64,000 nt of DNA from assembly GCA_036971715.1 (NCBI GenBank), contig JAVHJL010000002.1:2140501-2204500 (forward strand), given 5' to 3'. Position numbers and translations under genes: made by a program. Below, one piece after another: positions 1 through 12,454 of the stretch. The notes under the pieces were generated by a model that worked only from the letters and a program-made list of their open reading frames with translations, did not search any database and was not told the DNA's origin. Each line of letters opens with the position of its first letter. Position 1 is the stretch's first letter. Source of the DNA: Arthrobotrys musiformis. Lineage: Eukaryota; Ascomycota; Orbiliomycetes; Orbiliales; Orbiliaceae.

Positions 1-785
1 TCTACATCTCATACTGCCTACCTGCCTACTTAGAATTACCTCCTCCCTCCATCTATTTATTTATTTATCATCACCCCAATGGCACTGCAGGCGCTTAAGC
101 ATTGGTCAATGCATCATCCATGGCCAGAGTGTGGGTGGTGGTGGTGCAGAGCAAAACGGCAAGCTTCAGATTTTAGCTCCATCAAACAATCATAACAAAC
201 AGTCTGCTGGCTAACAACTAGCTTCTGATTCTGCTGCTTGTTCTTAGCATCTCCCCCACCAAAGCCAACATTCTTTCCCTCCACCTTCCTCTGCTTCTTT
301 CACAACCAATCACTCCCTCCCTCCCTTCTCATATTTTACCTGTCTGTCCTCAAAGGATTCCGAGCTTACCAACTTCACCCTTTTACTATATAGCAGGAGA
401 GCGAGGTAAACCCAAATCCGGTCTTCCAACTGTCCGGCCTGCTGCAGCTGCAGGCTGTGCGTGTCCGTCCGTTTCTATCGAGCTGGCTGGCTGACAGGTC
501 AAAATTCCCATCCGCAAAAAAAAGGTGCCCCTCGCGTAACAACAAACTTATTTTTTTTTTTATCGCGAACGAACAGAGGTAAAAAAAAAAAAAGCGACCT
601 TGTTCAATCGACTCCACCCCTCCTTTCAGATCTCTTATCGGAGTCGAGCCACATTCTTCGCCTTCAACACCCCCTTCGACTTCCCCCCACCACAAAAAAC
701 CACAAATCACAACCACAGCTACTACAACCATCATTCAAGTTAAACCCTCGTTCCCTCCCGAAACGAGACCGACAGCTCAGCCAAT
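1..785 (+). promoter_or_regulatory. Upstream region and leader of KAP121
   Basis: No gene is recognisable here. The stretch is pyrimidine-rich on the plus strand (many CCCTCC and CTTCC runs) with T and A homopolymers near 550-595, which is the usual look of a filamentous-fungal promoter and 5' leader. An open frame that starts at 461 and runs into the KAP121 start in another frame begins with GTG and has low-complexity composition, so I treat it as chance. Confidence 0.6.
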
Positions 786-3700
786 ATGTCGGAGGCTACT
801 ATTCTCAAAGAGTTAGAGCAGCTGCTCGGTGCCCTCACCAGCACCGACAATGCTGCTAGATCTCGAGCCGAAGAAGTCCTTGCGAACGAATGGGTCGGTC
901 AGCGTCCTGAGATGCTCATGTACGGCCTAGCCAGCTTAAGCACTGTGCGAACCAACAGTAATTCTAGCGTAAGTCAATCCTTCGAGCCCACTTTTCTGGT
1001 TGCACAGCCAGCTCGTTCCACTCGGTTGTTATACCGCTTCGATATTTGTCTCGGGACGGCCTGCTTCGTGGCCCTACTTAGGGTTGCCACGGGTTTGGCA
1101 ATCCAATTTCGCTTTTGAGACAGCGTCAAATCCCGTCTGTCCTTGTTCCTGGAATAGCTCCGAGTGGCTCCTTTGAGAGGCTGGTGCTTGGGACAATCCG
1201 ATCCAATGCGATCTTGGGTTCCCAAGTTAAACCTACACTCTCACCATGACACCTAGCGCCGATGTCTATGCTGGCCTGTTGTATACCATGCTGATCCTAA
1301 ATTATATAGTCTCGGTCATTTGCGGCTGTTTTGTTCAGGAGGATGGCATCGAAGACGGTTAAGAAACCCGAGCCGAGAGACCTGTTTATCTCCATAGATA
1401 GGAATACGCAGCAGAGGGTTCAAGAAATTCTTATCCAATGCTTTGCCGACGAAACAGACCACCAAGTCCGAAACAAAATCGGTGATGCGATAGCTGATAT
1501 CGCACGTCAGATATACGATGATGGTATGCTTCAAAAAGCCAAAGTTTATTAGTATAACGTGGAAGCCGGACTTGTCTGCTAACGGGACCACCCTGGTAAC
1601 TCCATAGAACGAGCCTGGCCGGAACTGCTAGGAACCCTGTTCCAGGCTAGTAAATCCGCCGATCCATCGCTCAGAGAGGGAGCTTTCCGTATCTTTGCGA
1701 CAACTCCCACAGTCATTGGTGGAAACCAATATCAAGCCGTCTCGCCGGTCTTCCAAGATGGTTTCCGTGACGATGCTGTCTCCGTTCGCATCACCGCCAT
1801 GGAAGCTTTCAGCTCTTTCTTCCATTCGATTAAGAAGAACCAACAACTTCAATATTCCGCACTCCTCGGTGATATGCTCAACATCCTCGTCCCGCTTCAA
1901 CATCCAGACCAGAGCGACAACCTGTCGAGGGCCTTCATGGCGCTAATAGAATTGGCCGAAATTGCACCTAAGATGTTCAAAACTGTTTTCAATGGGCTCG
2001 TGAAGTTCTGCGTTAGTTGCGTCCAGAACAAGGACCTTGGTGACCAGGCAAGACAGAACGCATTAGAGTTGTTGGCCACATTTGCAGACAATGCCCCGGG
2101 GATGTGCAGGAAAGATGCCAACTACACTGCCGACATGGTGACGCAGTGCTTGAGTCTTATGACTGATATTGGAATGGACGATGACGATGCCGCTGAATGG
2201 AACGATTCTGACGATGTAAGTTGTCCGGGGTGTCAGAATTAAGGAGGAGCGAACCGAACTGATTGAAAATCTCACAGCTTGATATTGACGAGAGCGACAT
2301 GAACCACGTTGTCGGTGAGCAGTGCATGGACAGATTGGCGAATAAGCTCGGCGGCAAGACTGTCCTGCCACCCACTTTCAACTGGTTACCCCGAATGATG
2401 AATTCAGCTTCCTGGAGAGACCGACATGCATCGCTGATGGCTATTTCCGCTATTTCAGAGGGATGCCGGGATTTGATGTTGTCGGAGTTGGATAAAGTTT
2501 TGGAGCTCGTCGTGCCTTCGTTGAAGGACGAGCATCCCCGAGTAAAATGGGCTGGATGTAATGCCATCGGCCAAATGAGCACGGACTTCGCTGGAATCAT
2601 GCAAGAAAAGTATCACGCTGTCGTTATGGATAGCATTATCCCTGTCCTTGGGTCAGCCGAACCACGGTACGCACCTCTTATTATTCCTCCGAGCTATGTT
2701 GAGAATTTATATCTGACTAGTGTCGTTATAGTGTCCAATCCCACGCTGCTGCTGCCCTTGTTAATTTCTGCGAGGAAGCAGAGAAGGAAATATTGGAGCC
2801 CTATCTAGACCGCCTACTCACCGCACTGCTGCAATTGCTTAGAAATCCAAAGCGCTATGTGCAGGAGCAGGCATTGTCGACGATTGCAACTATTGCGGAT
2901 TCGGCTGAGCAAGCATTCGCAAGATATTACGATCATCTGATGCCTCTACTCTTCAGCGCTTTGAGCCAAGAACAAACTAAGGATACTAGACTCCTTAGAG
3001 CCAAAGCCATGGAGTGTGCAACTTTGATTAGTATGCTTCCTCTGGAATTTCTAGTTTGATTTTTACTTTGATCATATTCTGACCATTTATTCTACAAATA
3101 GCGCTCGCGGTTGGAAAGGAAAAGGTCGGGAAAGATGCTGTTGCTCTCGTTCAGATCCTTGGGAAAATCCAACGTATGAAGTCCAATTTCACGTAATCTG
3201 CGTTAAAAGCGGCCGCTAACCCCGTTATTAGAGAATGTCACTGAGCCGGATGACCCGCAAGGCCAATATCTTTTGCACTGCTGGGGTCGGATGTGCCGTG
3301 TTATGGGAACTGATTTCCTGCCTTATCTACCTGCCGTCATGCCTCCACTGCTTGAGTTGGCCAGCGCGAAGGCAGACGTACAACTGATGGATGGTATGTT
3401 TCTTTTTAGCTGCGACATTTTAGTGCCCTCGCTAACGTTCCGTTTCTTTTTTTCTACCTAGACGAGGAAGAGGTTCAACAGATGGAGCAAGAAGAAGGTT
3501 GGGAGTTAGTCCCCGTTCGCGGAAAATATATTGGAATCAAAACATCGGTGCTTGACGACAAACATATGGCTATCGAATTGCTAGTCGTATATGCCCAACA
3601 GTTGGAGGCCGCCTTCGAACCATACGTGGCCCGTGTTCTGGAACAAATTGCTCTACCTGGCTTGTCATTCTTCTTCCACGACCCTGTCCGAACGGCATCC

Positions 3701-4882
3701 GCCCGATGCATCCCGCAACTTCTCAACGCTGTCAAGAAGGCCTCTGGCCAAACCTCACAAAAGATGGTGACGATCTGGGGCCCTACTGTCAACAAGATAT
3801 TAGAAGTGATGAATACGGAACCCGCGGTCGATACCCTTGCCGAGGTCTACAGCTGTTTCTACGAGTGTGTCGAAGTCGTTGGACCAAATTGCCTTTCGGA
3901 CCAACATCTTGTTGCGTTCGCAACCGCTTGCAGAACAACTTTGGAGGATTATCTAAAGCGTGTTCGACAGCGTGAGGAGGAAAGACAGGGACTTGAAGAA
4001 GGCGAGGAGCTTTCCGAGGATACATTGTATGCTTTGGAAGACGATCAGACACTTCTTGCCGATATGAACAAGGCGTTCCATAACGTCTTCAAGAGTGTGA
4101 CCGTTCGTTTCCTCCCTTGCTTCGAGCCCGTCCTTCCTCTTTACCGAACTTTTATCTCCAGCCCAGATGCTAGTGACCGTCAATGGGCCTTGTGCATCGT
4201 TGACGACTGCATTGAGTTCTGCGGCGCTGAGAGTTGGAAGTATCGCGACTATTTCCTGAAACCACTTATGGACTCCCTCCAAGATGACAACCCGGCTATC
4301 AGGCAAGCCGCTGCATACGGCATTGGTATTGCTGCCAAGTCAGGAGGCCCCGTCTACGCAGAGTTTGTTGCCGCTGCTCTCCCCGCACTTTTCCAGGTTA
4401 CTCAACTCCCTAAGGCCCGAGTTGAGGACCATGTATATGCTACGGAGAACGCTTGCGCCTCAATAGCTAAGATTCTGCACTCAAATCCCTCTAAAGTTAG
4501 AGATCCTCAGGCTGTTGCAACAGCGTGGATTGATACCCTCCCTGTTATCAATGATGAAGAAGCGGCACCATATGCCTACGCATTCCTGGCCGAATTGGTC
4601 GACCAGTAAGTTTAGAATCAAAGATTCCCAACTAACTTGAATAGCTGCTGACGATACACCCCCACACCTAGGAAAAACCCTGCTGTTGTTTCTCAACCCG
4701 GAAAAGTATTTGATCTTGTTGTCCAGGCTCTTGATGCGGATACTCTAAGCGGTCAGACAGCCGAGAGAGTTGTCGCATCAATGAAGGCGCTTTTGCAGAC
4801 ACCTGGTATCAATCCCCAAGAAATCCTCGCTGGAATCCCAGTATCAAGACACCCTGTCGCGCAAAAGTGGTTTTCGTCATAA
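786..4882 (+). CDS. KAP121: Importin beta-3 type karyopherin (Kap121/Pse1, importin-5)
   Basis: Nuclear import receptor of the importin-beta family, expected to carry ribosomal proteins and other cargoes through the nuclear pore in a Ran-GTP-dependent way. I join nine exons: 786-968, 1310-1523, 1608-2215, 2278-2666, 2732-3030, 3102-3173, 3232-3393, 3462-4605 and 4672-4882. The result is 1093 residues, close to the roughly 1090 of yeast Kap121. Family-typical stretches are SFAAVLFRRMASK just after exon 1, NERAWPELL, and HEAT-like helical pairs throughout, with an acidic segment (DIGMDDDDAAEWNDSDD) before LDIDESD that also occurs in importin-5. All introns are 57-84 nt except intron 1 (341 nt). 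The first ATG after the pyrimidine leader is used. No frameshift is seen. Confidence 0.95.
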
Positions 4883-5990
4883 GCCTGATTCCCCATAGAA
4901 AGTAAAAAAAAGAAAAAGGCTAATATTTGAATTCTTGTAATAAATTTTTCTTTTTTCTCTTTTTGTCTCCTACCACTTTTCCTACTTGCGATATCAGATA
5001 TCATGAATGTACTCCGGTGTATGTTTCTTTTTTTGCCACCCTTCCGGAAACCGTGTCTCCGTTTTTTCTCCTTTGCAAAACATCGACTTCTATATACAAT
5101 TCCACGTTGTCATATGGATACAATTGTGATGAAAACCCATTACCGTCCTTGCATTTTTCTTTGGGAAATTAATCATCCTCGCCCCCCAATTCATCCTCCT
5201 CCCCACGCTTTCCCTTTTGTGCGGTGTGATAGACCTTTCTTGCATGCTGCAGCGTTGGGGGACCCTTTCCTTCCGTTAGGTAGTCTGGTCAAGTTCGGCG
5301 TCGGATATATATCGCTTTTGTAGTCTGGTCTTTCGGTTTCTGTAATAGACATTCCCTGGCCCCCGTGGCGGGTTTTTTACAAGGTCGTACGTACTTGCTA
5401 GCTTAGTATGTAGTGTGATTTATATAAGCTGTAGTGTTGGGTTTTAGGTGAGCAAGTAGCTCCCTCGACCCACGGCGTAGATACGTGTGTGATGTTATCT
5501 TAGTTCATTGGTATTTTTGTGTCGGTTATGATGATGGGTTGACTCCGGTGAGAGCTGTACAGTCGCATGCCCTCGGGATCTTGTTTGTAGGTACAGTCTG
5601 TACGACGTGGATTAAGGCTTTAGGTCTATATCAAATCGGGGGCCTATGGCGTGGTTTATATAGAACATGTAATATGGGGCCATGGCTGTCTAAAAAGGGC
5701 GTGCTGAGATCGCTCATGGTTTATACACCCGTGTAGACGTCTACAATCGTTTTTATTGTAAACAAACCAAAGGGATATAAAATTCCCTTGGACACCTACC
5801 AGCCTCTTCTTCCTCTTTTCTATCTTCCTTCCACCTATCATCTACCACCATCCCAACAAAACGTAGATAGCCATATCTACTTCTGTTAGACCCTTCTCTA
5901 TTCCCATCTTCTTTCTTTAATCAATCGATATTCTTTTTCTTTCTTCGAATCGTTGTCGTCCAGGTTGCCGGCCACGGTGGTCTAGCAAAC
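4883..5990. other. Intergenic: KAP121 3' end and promoter of the C2H2 gene
   Basis: About 1.1 kb with no credible gene. The first part is T-rich 3' UTR. The last 200 bases turn pyrimidine-rich (TCTTCCTCTTTTC runs), as expected of the leader of the next gene. Open frames inside are short and show no recognisable motif. Confidence 0.6.
4939..4944 (+). terminator. Candidate polyadenylation signal of KAP121
   Basis: A perfect AATAAA hexamer lies 57 nt after the KAP121 stop and is followed by a T-rich stretch. Fungal poly(A) signals are degenerate, so this is a position-based guess. Confidence 0.4.
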
Positions 5991-7533
5991 ATGAGTTCTA
6001 ACAAGGAAAACCGAGTTCCCTCTAATGACTCCGACAAGGGTGATCGTCGATACCTGGCCATTGAGGCCACAGATACCATTGAGTATAGTAAGACCCAAAA
6101 AGAGTACTATTACAAGTACCAAGGCGAACGGTAAGTAGTCATTCCTCCCCTCCACCTCTCATCCATCCATACATTCTCAATCAAGCTAACAAACTCCAGA
6201 CCCGATCGTTGCTACAATTGCAAACTAGCGTTCACCTCGACCGCCGAAGCGGTCAAGCACTTTGAGAAGAAATGCTACTTCCTCTGGTGCAAACGCTGCG
6301 AGACGACGTTTAAGACGAAGGAAGAGCGGGAGGAGCATTTCGTGCACGGGTCGGCGCACTGGAAGTGCGGGGTTTGTAAGTTTGATGCGCCGACGTTTAA
6401 GCTCCAGGAGGGGCACTGGAAGGAGACCGGTCATCGGTATGAATGTCGGGGGTGTAATTGCTGGTATGAGAAGAGGTATTGGGATAAGCACCTTGCCGTC
6501 TCTTTTGCTTGCTGTAGATGCCATAAGCACCATGGGAGTGAGGAGGAGCAGAAGAAGGTTGGTATTTCATTCCTAAAGTATTTCTCTAGGGTCGCGGTGT
6601 CTCTACTCGAAGTTGCTGTGGGTGATAGATGAAGTGTGGATAACTAACCTTTCAATAAATGAATAATAGCACGAGGCTGATCACCTCAAGGAAGCTGGTG
6701 TCTTCGAGTGTATCGGACGTTGCGGAAAAGAGCTTCCTTCCCTCGGAGCCATGTATGTCCATCTTGAGTCCGGGACTTGTGAATCGTCGATCGATGCCGC
6801 CGATGTTCTTCGTTGCTTCGCGCTCCACCAGGGTGCCGAGTACCTTCTCATCAAAGATCGAAAGGGGATCTTGAAGCTTATCCTTGATGGAAAGGAGCCC
6901 CGCACCAACTGCCTCCGATGCCCCGGCCAAGGTTGCGGGAATGAAACGTTCAAGGTCTTCTCGTCCTTCCTTCTTCACACTATGGGGAAGAGGTGTAAAT
7001 TCGAGTTCAAGTCGGGACCTGAGAGCATGTTGGTGCACCTGGAGAACAACCTCTTCCTCGACGTCGCCATCGGCAGGATCAAAGCCCTGGTGGAAGCCAC
7101 CAATTCCGGTATCCAAGTCCTGTCACTCCTCCCGGAATATTCGAAGGATCGTACTCCGTACACTCATATGCCCGACATCGACACTCTCCGCCCATTCTTC
7201 GCCGGTGTCTGCCGAGCGTACCAAACCTGCGTGAAGGAGTTGATTTTTAAGCAATCATACCATGTCAAAACACAGGGCACCCTCAAGATCCGCATCTTGA
7301 AGTCTTTCGTTCGAGAGATTACCCATTTCGAGAAGATGTACGGTAGGGCTTATCAGGCGTATACCGACAATGTGTCCCATGCCCCCCGGCCCCGTGGAGA
7401 TATTTTGATCTACTTCCAGGCGACCAAGGCCAGTCAACCTGCTTGGAAGTTCCTCAAGGATGTCCATACCGTCAGCAAGATCTTCAAGTTGATGGCTGAG
7501 TTTGAATCACCAAAGTATATCAAATACTATTAG
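5991..7533 (+). CDS. Multi-C2H2 zinc-finger protein of fungal type, function unknown
   Basis: Three exons (5991-6130, 6200-6557, 6670-7533) give 453 residues. The N-terminal half is an array of Cys/His fingers: CYNC...HFEKKC, CKRC...HFVHGSAH, CGVC...HWKETGH, CRGC...H, then CIGRC...HLESGTC. The MYVHLESGTC pattern is a recurrent signature of Pezizomycotina C2H2 proteins. A last CPGQGC...H...C finger sits near residue 250, followed by about 190 residues with no domain I recognise. The exon 2 donor is GTTGGT, which is unusual; a GTATTT donor 3 nt downstream would break the frame across the HEADHL exon, so I prefer the first. Nucleic-acid binding is likely from the fingers; targets are unknown. 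Confidence 0.75.
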
Positions 7534-8176
7534 GACAAAATAAGGGTTTACATAGGTTCGAAAGCTGTTTTGGCAAGCCCTCAACGGGGATACTAGGGGG
7601 CGAATAGAACCGTGAAACTTCTTTTTTCTAACTGGTATTGTAACTTTGGCAGTGTTTTTCTTTTTATTATTGTGTCATTCCCCCCATCACTTGATATTAC
7701 ATTGTTCTTATTGAGCATTATAGCTTCGAGATATCTTTCGATACTCTTTTGCACCTCTTCCTCCCATTCTTTGCATTGTCGTCCTTGATACTTCCACACA
7801 TCCATCTACAATCTCAACAAGCGGAAGCAAAATACAACATGACTTTCGAGTTGCTTGTGTCACCCACCCAAAACCCCCTTCTTCAAACGATCACGATCTT
7901 ATCAGGACGTTGTTTTTAGTTCTCGATAGATTACTAAAACTAAACGTTTACACTGGAACAGAAATAAAATAATTCGTTTCCACGAAAGGAGAAAGAAGTT
8001 AATTGGTCTTCTTCGTCGTAAAATATTCGTAGTCTAAGTGATATCCCATATCCCCCATAAATATTACAATGGTTCACCACCCTGCGCCTCCCAACCAAAA
8101 TACCGAAACACCATCCCGATAAAAATACAATATAACCCTTATCGTACACCCGTAACCATTCATCATAAATAACCTT
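7534..8176. other. Convergent 3' ends of the C2H2 and NOPCHAP1-like genes
   Basis: Two genes end toward each other across about 640 bases. The sequence is AT-rich, with TTTTTATTATTG and ATAAAAT-like tracts suitable for 3' UTRs. I see no gene or structured RNA. Confidence 0.6.
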
Positions 8177-9158
8177 TTATTCCAACTCCTCGATCATGAT
8201 CTTCTTCTTGGGATCGGAAATAACCATCTCGTCGACTTGTTCTTCTTCTTCTTCCGCTCGTGATCTTTCTTCCTGGAGTCTGCGGAGTTCGTAGATGCGA
8301 TCTATTAATTCCATTCTTTCGTTGGATTCCTTGTCGTTTGGGGCTGGGGGTGGGATTTCTTCTAGGACTCCTAGGCCGAGGTTCTTTTTTGCAATGTTAG
8401 TATGTGATACTCGATGTTTATGCGGTAATGGTGGTAGAGTGAGAAAAGATAAAAGAAAATATCAGATTCGAATTCTTCGCTGTTCGCTTCATCCCCCCGA
8501 TTCCTTTTTATTTATGGGAATGGGGTAGCTCAGAGTGAGCTGGGTTTAAGCGGTAAATGTCATCATGGTATGGCGTACTATCACTCCCAAAAAAAATAAA
8601 AAAAAAAATGATAAAAAAAGAACTTACCATCTCGATATAAGCTTGCTTATTCCTCTTCTTCTTCTTGGACGGTTGTGCACCCTCTTCCTGGCCGAGGAGA
8701 CTGGTGATTAAGACCTCGGTCATGGTATTCGGCGCCGATTGTTCCTCCTCATCGTCATCATCTTCCCCGTCGGAGGAGGTATCGGAGGAATCTGATGAAT
8801 CATCGATCTCGATCCTGCGATCCATGATCCTCCCCAGCAGTTTTTCCCGCTGCAGTTCCTCGTCTGCGGCTTTTAGCGATGGTAGGAAGGATGCCAGCCT
8901 ATTTCTTACTTTTTGCAGTTAAATCAGTATCTTCTACCCAAAGCCCCAATCATAGTAAAGGGGGAACGTACGATCGCTGGCACCGGCCAGAACATCGGGA
9001 TTCCCTCTAACTTCCTCCCGTTCGAATCGAATACGCGGTTTCTTCGGTAACGACAGGGTTACGATTTCATCTTCCGTGGTAGTAACGGTCGGTAACGAGG
9101 GTGACGGAGCCGTCGGGATGACGACGGCGTCGACATCCGGCGGTCGTTTTAGTGTCAT
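8177..9158 (-). CDS. NOPCHAP1-like protein (DUF4598 family)
   Basis: Three exons on the minus strand (9158-8972, 8908-8628, 8383-8177) encode 224 residues. The diagnostic core is DLRNRLASFLPSLKAADEEL at the exon 1/2 junction and YIEMNLGLGVLEE at the exon 2/3 junction. Both match my memory of DUF4598, the family of human NOPCHAP1 (C12orf45), which links the R2TP chaperone to NOP58 during box C/D snoRNP assembly. An acidic, serine-rich block follows the core, then a basic KKKKRNK patch compatible with nuclear or nucleolar location. The exon 2 acceptor at 8909 was chosen because the closer AG breaks the frame. The fungal role is inferred by homology and could differ. Confidence 0.75.
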
Positions 9159-9501
9159 TGTTAGTGATTGAGGTGGATGTGGGTTGTCGAGGGAAGAAGG
9201 GTGGGAATTCAGTTGCGAAGCGAACAGAAATTTATAGACATTTTTTTTTTGTGCGCAAGATCGTCATGGGTGGGATTTTCTACCACATGGTCAACGCAAA
9301 TTGTGGCTGGGTCATTTTAGATATTTTTTTGTCTATGGATATCTTCTGATAACATACATGAAAAGGGAAAAAGGAAAATGGTCTTTAATATTCATACACC
9401 TATATCTTCAGGTTCGGTAAAAGGAATTTTATGCAGAATGCAGGCATTGGTTAAAAGGGTAACTACTATATGTACGGGAAGGCGTGCCGGGAATTAAAAG
9501 C
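9159..9501. other. Between NOPCHAP1-like promoter and SCOT 3' end
   Basis: About 340 bases containing the upstream region of the minus-strand NOPCHAP1-like gene and the 3' UTR of SCOT. A T9 run lies near 9240. No coding sequence is seen. Confidence 0.55.
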
Positions 9502-11655
9502 CTAGAAGGTCTTGAGGTTATCCGAAACCTTGAAGTCCGGCTCGGTTACTGTCCTGAGGTGTTCGACGGATGTGCCCTCGGCAATTTCGATGAGGGTTAG
9601 GCCTTCTTTGAAGTCGACGTCGAAGACGGCCTATATTAACAATGCGTCGTTAGTAACTCACAGGTTCTATTTCCTAATATACGAAGGTGGATTTTTAGAC
9701 CATACCAATTCAGTGATGATTCTGCTGACGCAGCCCTTTCCGGTCAGAGGGAACGTGCAGCCTAAATCCACGTTAGTTAAAATAGTCCCTATATATTGTA
9801 TCGAAGACAAAAATACGTACTCTTAACGATCTTTGCGCCACCCTTCTTGTCGGTGTGCTCTGTAAGAACGATAACCTTTGTCTTCTCCGGGTTGGCGACG
9901 AGGTCCATGGCGCCTCCCATTCCCTTGATTTTGCCGGGTAGAGCCCAGTTTGCGAGGTCGCCGTACTCGTTCACTTGCATGGCGCCGAGCATGGTGAGAT
10001 TGATTTTGCCGGATCGGATCATGCCGAAGGATTCGTCCGAGCCTGGAGACTGTGGTTAGTACCGCTCTTTGATCATGGAAATTAATTTGTGTAGAACATA
10101 CCGAAGACGGATGCTCCGGGGTTGAGAGTGACGGTCTCTTTTCCGGCGTTAACTAGATATCATATTAGCATTGCATCTCCTTCGCTTGTATTTAAGGTAC
10201 TTACTAAGATCGGGATCCGCCTTCCCCTGCTGAGGGTATGGGCCCAATCCCAAAATACCGTTCTCAGACTGTAATGTGACCGAAGTATTGGGGTCCACGA
10301 AGGTTGGAGCCAACATTGGCATTCCGATACCCAAATTTGCGAACATACTACCAGCACACTCATCAATCCCCCTGCCCGTCCGATAAACAGAAGATGAAAA
10401 TACCTACCCATTCTGGAACTCCTTCGCCGCCCTCTTCACAATCTTCTCCCTCTTGGATCCACCGCTGCCACTCGTAACAGCCGCCTTAATCTCCTCCTCC
10501 GTCTTCGCATACGTGAACTTTTCAATCTCCTTGCTAGCGGTGCTCTGAACCACCTTACTAACATAAACACCCGGTAAATCAACCATAGCCGGTTCGATAA
10601 CGCCGACATCGACGATTTCCTCTGCCTCGACGATGGTTTTCTTGGCCCCGCGTCCCATGGCGCCGTTGAAGTTCTGTGCCGCGAGACGGAATTGCGCGTT
10701 ACCGAGTTTATCGGCCCGCCAGGCTTTGACGAAGGCGTAGTCGGCGTTGATGGATTCTTCGAGAATGAAGGTTTTGCCGTTGAAGACTCTGGTTTCTTTG
10801 ACGGGGGAGTAGATTGCTACTGTGCCGTCTGGGTTGTATTTTACGGGGAGTTCGCCGGTTTGGCGCCAGGTGCCGTAGCCGGCTGGGGTGAAGAAGGCGG
10901 GGATGCCTGGGTAGATCGATCTTTGTTAGTATTTCGGTCGTAGGTGTAACTGTATCATGTAATCTTGTGAATTGGGGGTACATACCCGCACCGGCAGCAC
11001 GACATCTTTCGGCCAATGTACCCTGAGGCGTCAACTCCAATTCAATCTCCCCAGAAAGATACTTCTTCTCAAATATTTTCTAAACCCCACCATCATCAGT
11101 ACCTCAAACGCCAACCCAGCATGGTAGTAAGGGAAAAAACTCACATTCTCCCCAACATAACTAGCAATCATCTTCCGAATCTGCCCAGAAGCCAATAACT
11201 TTCCCAATCCCTTCCCGTCGGTCCCGGCATTGTTGGATACGGCGGTTATGTCTTTTATATCCGGCCGCTTCTCGAGTTCGTTGATGAGGGAGTCCGGGAC
11301 GCCGCAGAGGCCGAAGCCGCCGACTAGGATCGTTGAGCCAGATTTAAGGTCCTTAATCGCTTCTTCGGCGGATGGGCAGACTGTTTTTTATATTTTATAA
11401 AATTTCAGCGTTACTGTGGTTTTTGCAGTTCAATTGAGGGGGGGTGGTGGGGTACCTTTATCGATTCCTCTGAATGCCTGTGTTGTGGTGAAGGTTCGCA
11501 GGGAGGAGTAGAGGATGTTACGCTGGGATTGATGTCGAGGTTAGTCAATTATCACCTATGTTTTGTACCGGAGGGTGTGCGGGAATGGATACCTTGAGCA
11601 GAGACCTCGAAGCGAACGCTCGAGTCGTTCTATATAATAACTCCGTCGAAACCAT
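9502..11655 (-). CDS. Succinyl-CoA:3-ketoacid CoA-transferase, mitochondrial (SCOT)
   Basis: Transfers CoA from succinyl-CoA to acetoacetate, so ketone bodies can enter the TCA cycle. Ten exons (11655-11593, 11522-11456, 11380-11145, 11079-10986, 10906-10408, 10347-10205, 10152-10102, 10042-9821, 9761-9706, 9630-9502) give 519 residues, matching the 520 of the human enzyme. The first 35 or so residues are basic and hydroxylated (YRTTRAFASRSLLK), a mitochondrial presequence. The alpha-like half carries GGFGLCGVPDSLI; the beta-like half carries NLGIGMP and QSENGILGLGP, whose Glu (about residue 348) is the CoA-accepting catalytic residue of the family. The C-terminal half is cut by six short introns. 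Likely needed for growth on fatty acids or acetoacetate. Confidence 0.95.
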
Positions 11656-12454
11656 CGTGGCGGTTATAAAGATTCCCTATCCTAACAGTGTGTACTCAAA
11701 TGAAGTATATATGTCCACTGCGAACGAAAAAAGAATCCAAGACCCTATAGATTAATAAAATCGGGTGGAAAAGAGGATAGGTTATTCACAATCAGCAGAG
11801 CAGCGCCATTGCGCGTTAGTCCCGAGGTTTATATTTATATGCAGGCGAAGAGGAGGGGCCCGCATGCATCGGAGCTACCCCAGATTCCGGCGCTGTGCTT
11901 CGGAGTCGCACTTTCTTGAACCGGCTAGCATCGGAACGAGACCTCTGCGCCCGTCACGAGTTAAGCACGGAATTCGTATGAAATGGAGATTTTATTATAT
12001 AAAATAGAAAATATGAGATATAGAGATTGTATTGTAGTCATATGATATCATGGGCTCGAAATCACCAGAAATCTTGGTCGAGGAGGTTTGGTGTATAAAA
12101 AGTACTACTACTATATAATGCTTGAGCTTGCTCGGCTTCCCCCACCAAGATAATAAACCCACCCCACCATCCGAAAACCCGCCAACCGCCTCCGACTCAA
12201 GAAATGAAATGGAAAGAAAAGGACAAAGCCAAAAAGAACCAGACTCGAACCCCCATAACCGACCTAGGGATATCCTTAAGAATGAACATGGTGTAATAGA
12301 ACATGATGCACGTTAGGCCTGTAAAAGATATTATCGCCAAAGTAAACAAGAACAGAAACAAAGGGGTCGTCCATACAAAAAAAAACCAGGGAAAAGAAGA
12401 TGTGATATAGCGGAACAAGAAATAAATCAAAATCAGAAAGGGCTATATCTACAC
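11656..12454. other. SCOT promoter and VPS4 3' UTR
   Basis: About 800 bases. The SCOT-proximal part (11800-11970) is GC-richer than its surroundings and holds the CCTCGG hexamer. The VPS4-proximal part (12000-12450) is A-rich. No credible coding frame or tRNA is seen; the GACTCGAACCCCC at 12242-12254 resembles a tRNA B-box on the minus strand but has no pairing T-arm. Confidence 0.55.
11822..11827 (-). promoter_or_regulatory. CCTCGG motif upstream of SCOT
   Basis: Read toward the gene this is CCTCGG, about 167 bp before the ATG. CCTCGG is the core bound by the fungal fatty-acid regulators FarA/FarB and Ctf1. A hexamer arises often by chance, so the link rests on the metabolic fit with ketone-body use. 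Confidence 0.3.

Noticed and set aside
12219..12262. Possible tRNA on the minus strand (GGGGGTTCGAGTC B-box-like)
   Set aside because: The sequences flanking the loop do not pair into a T-arm and no acceptor or D-arm is found.
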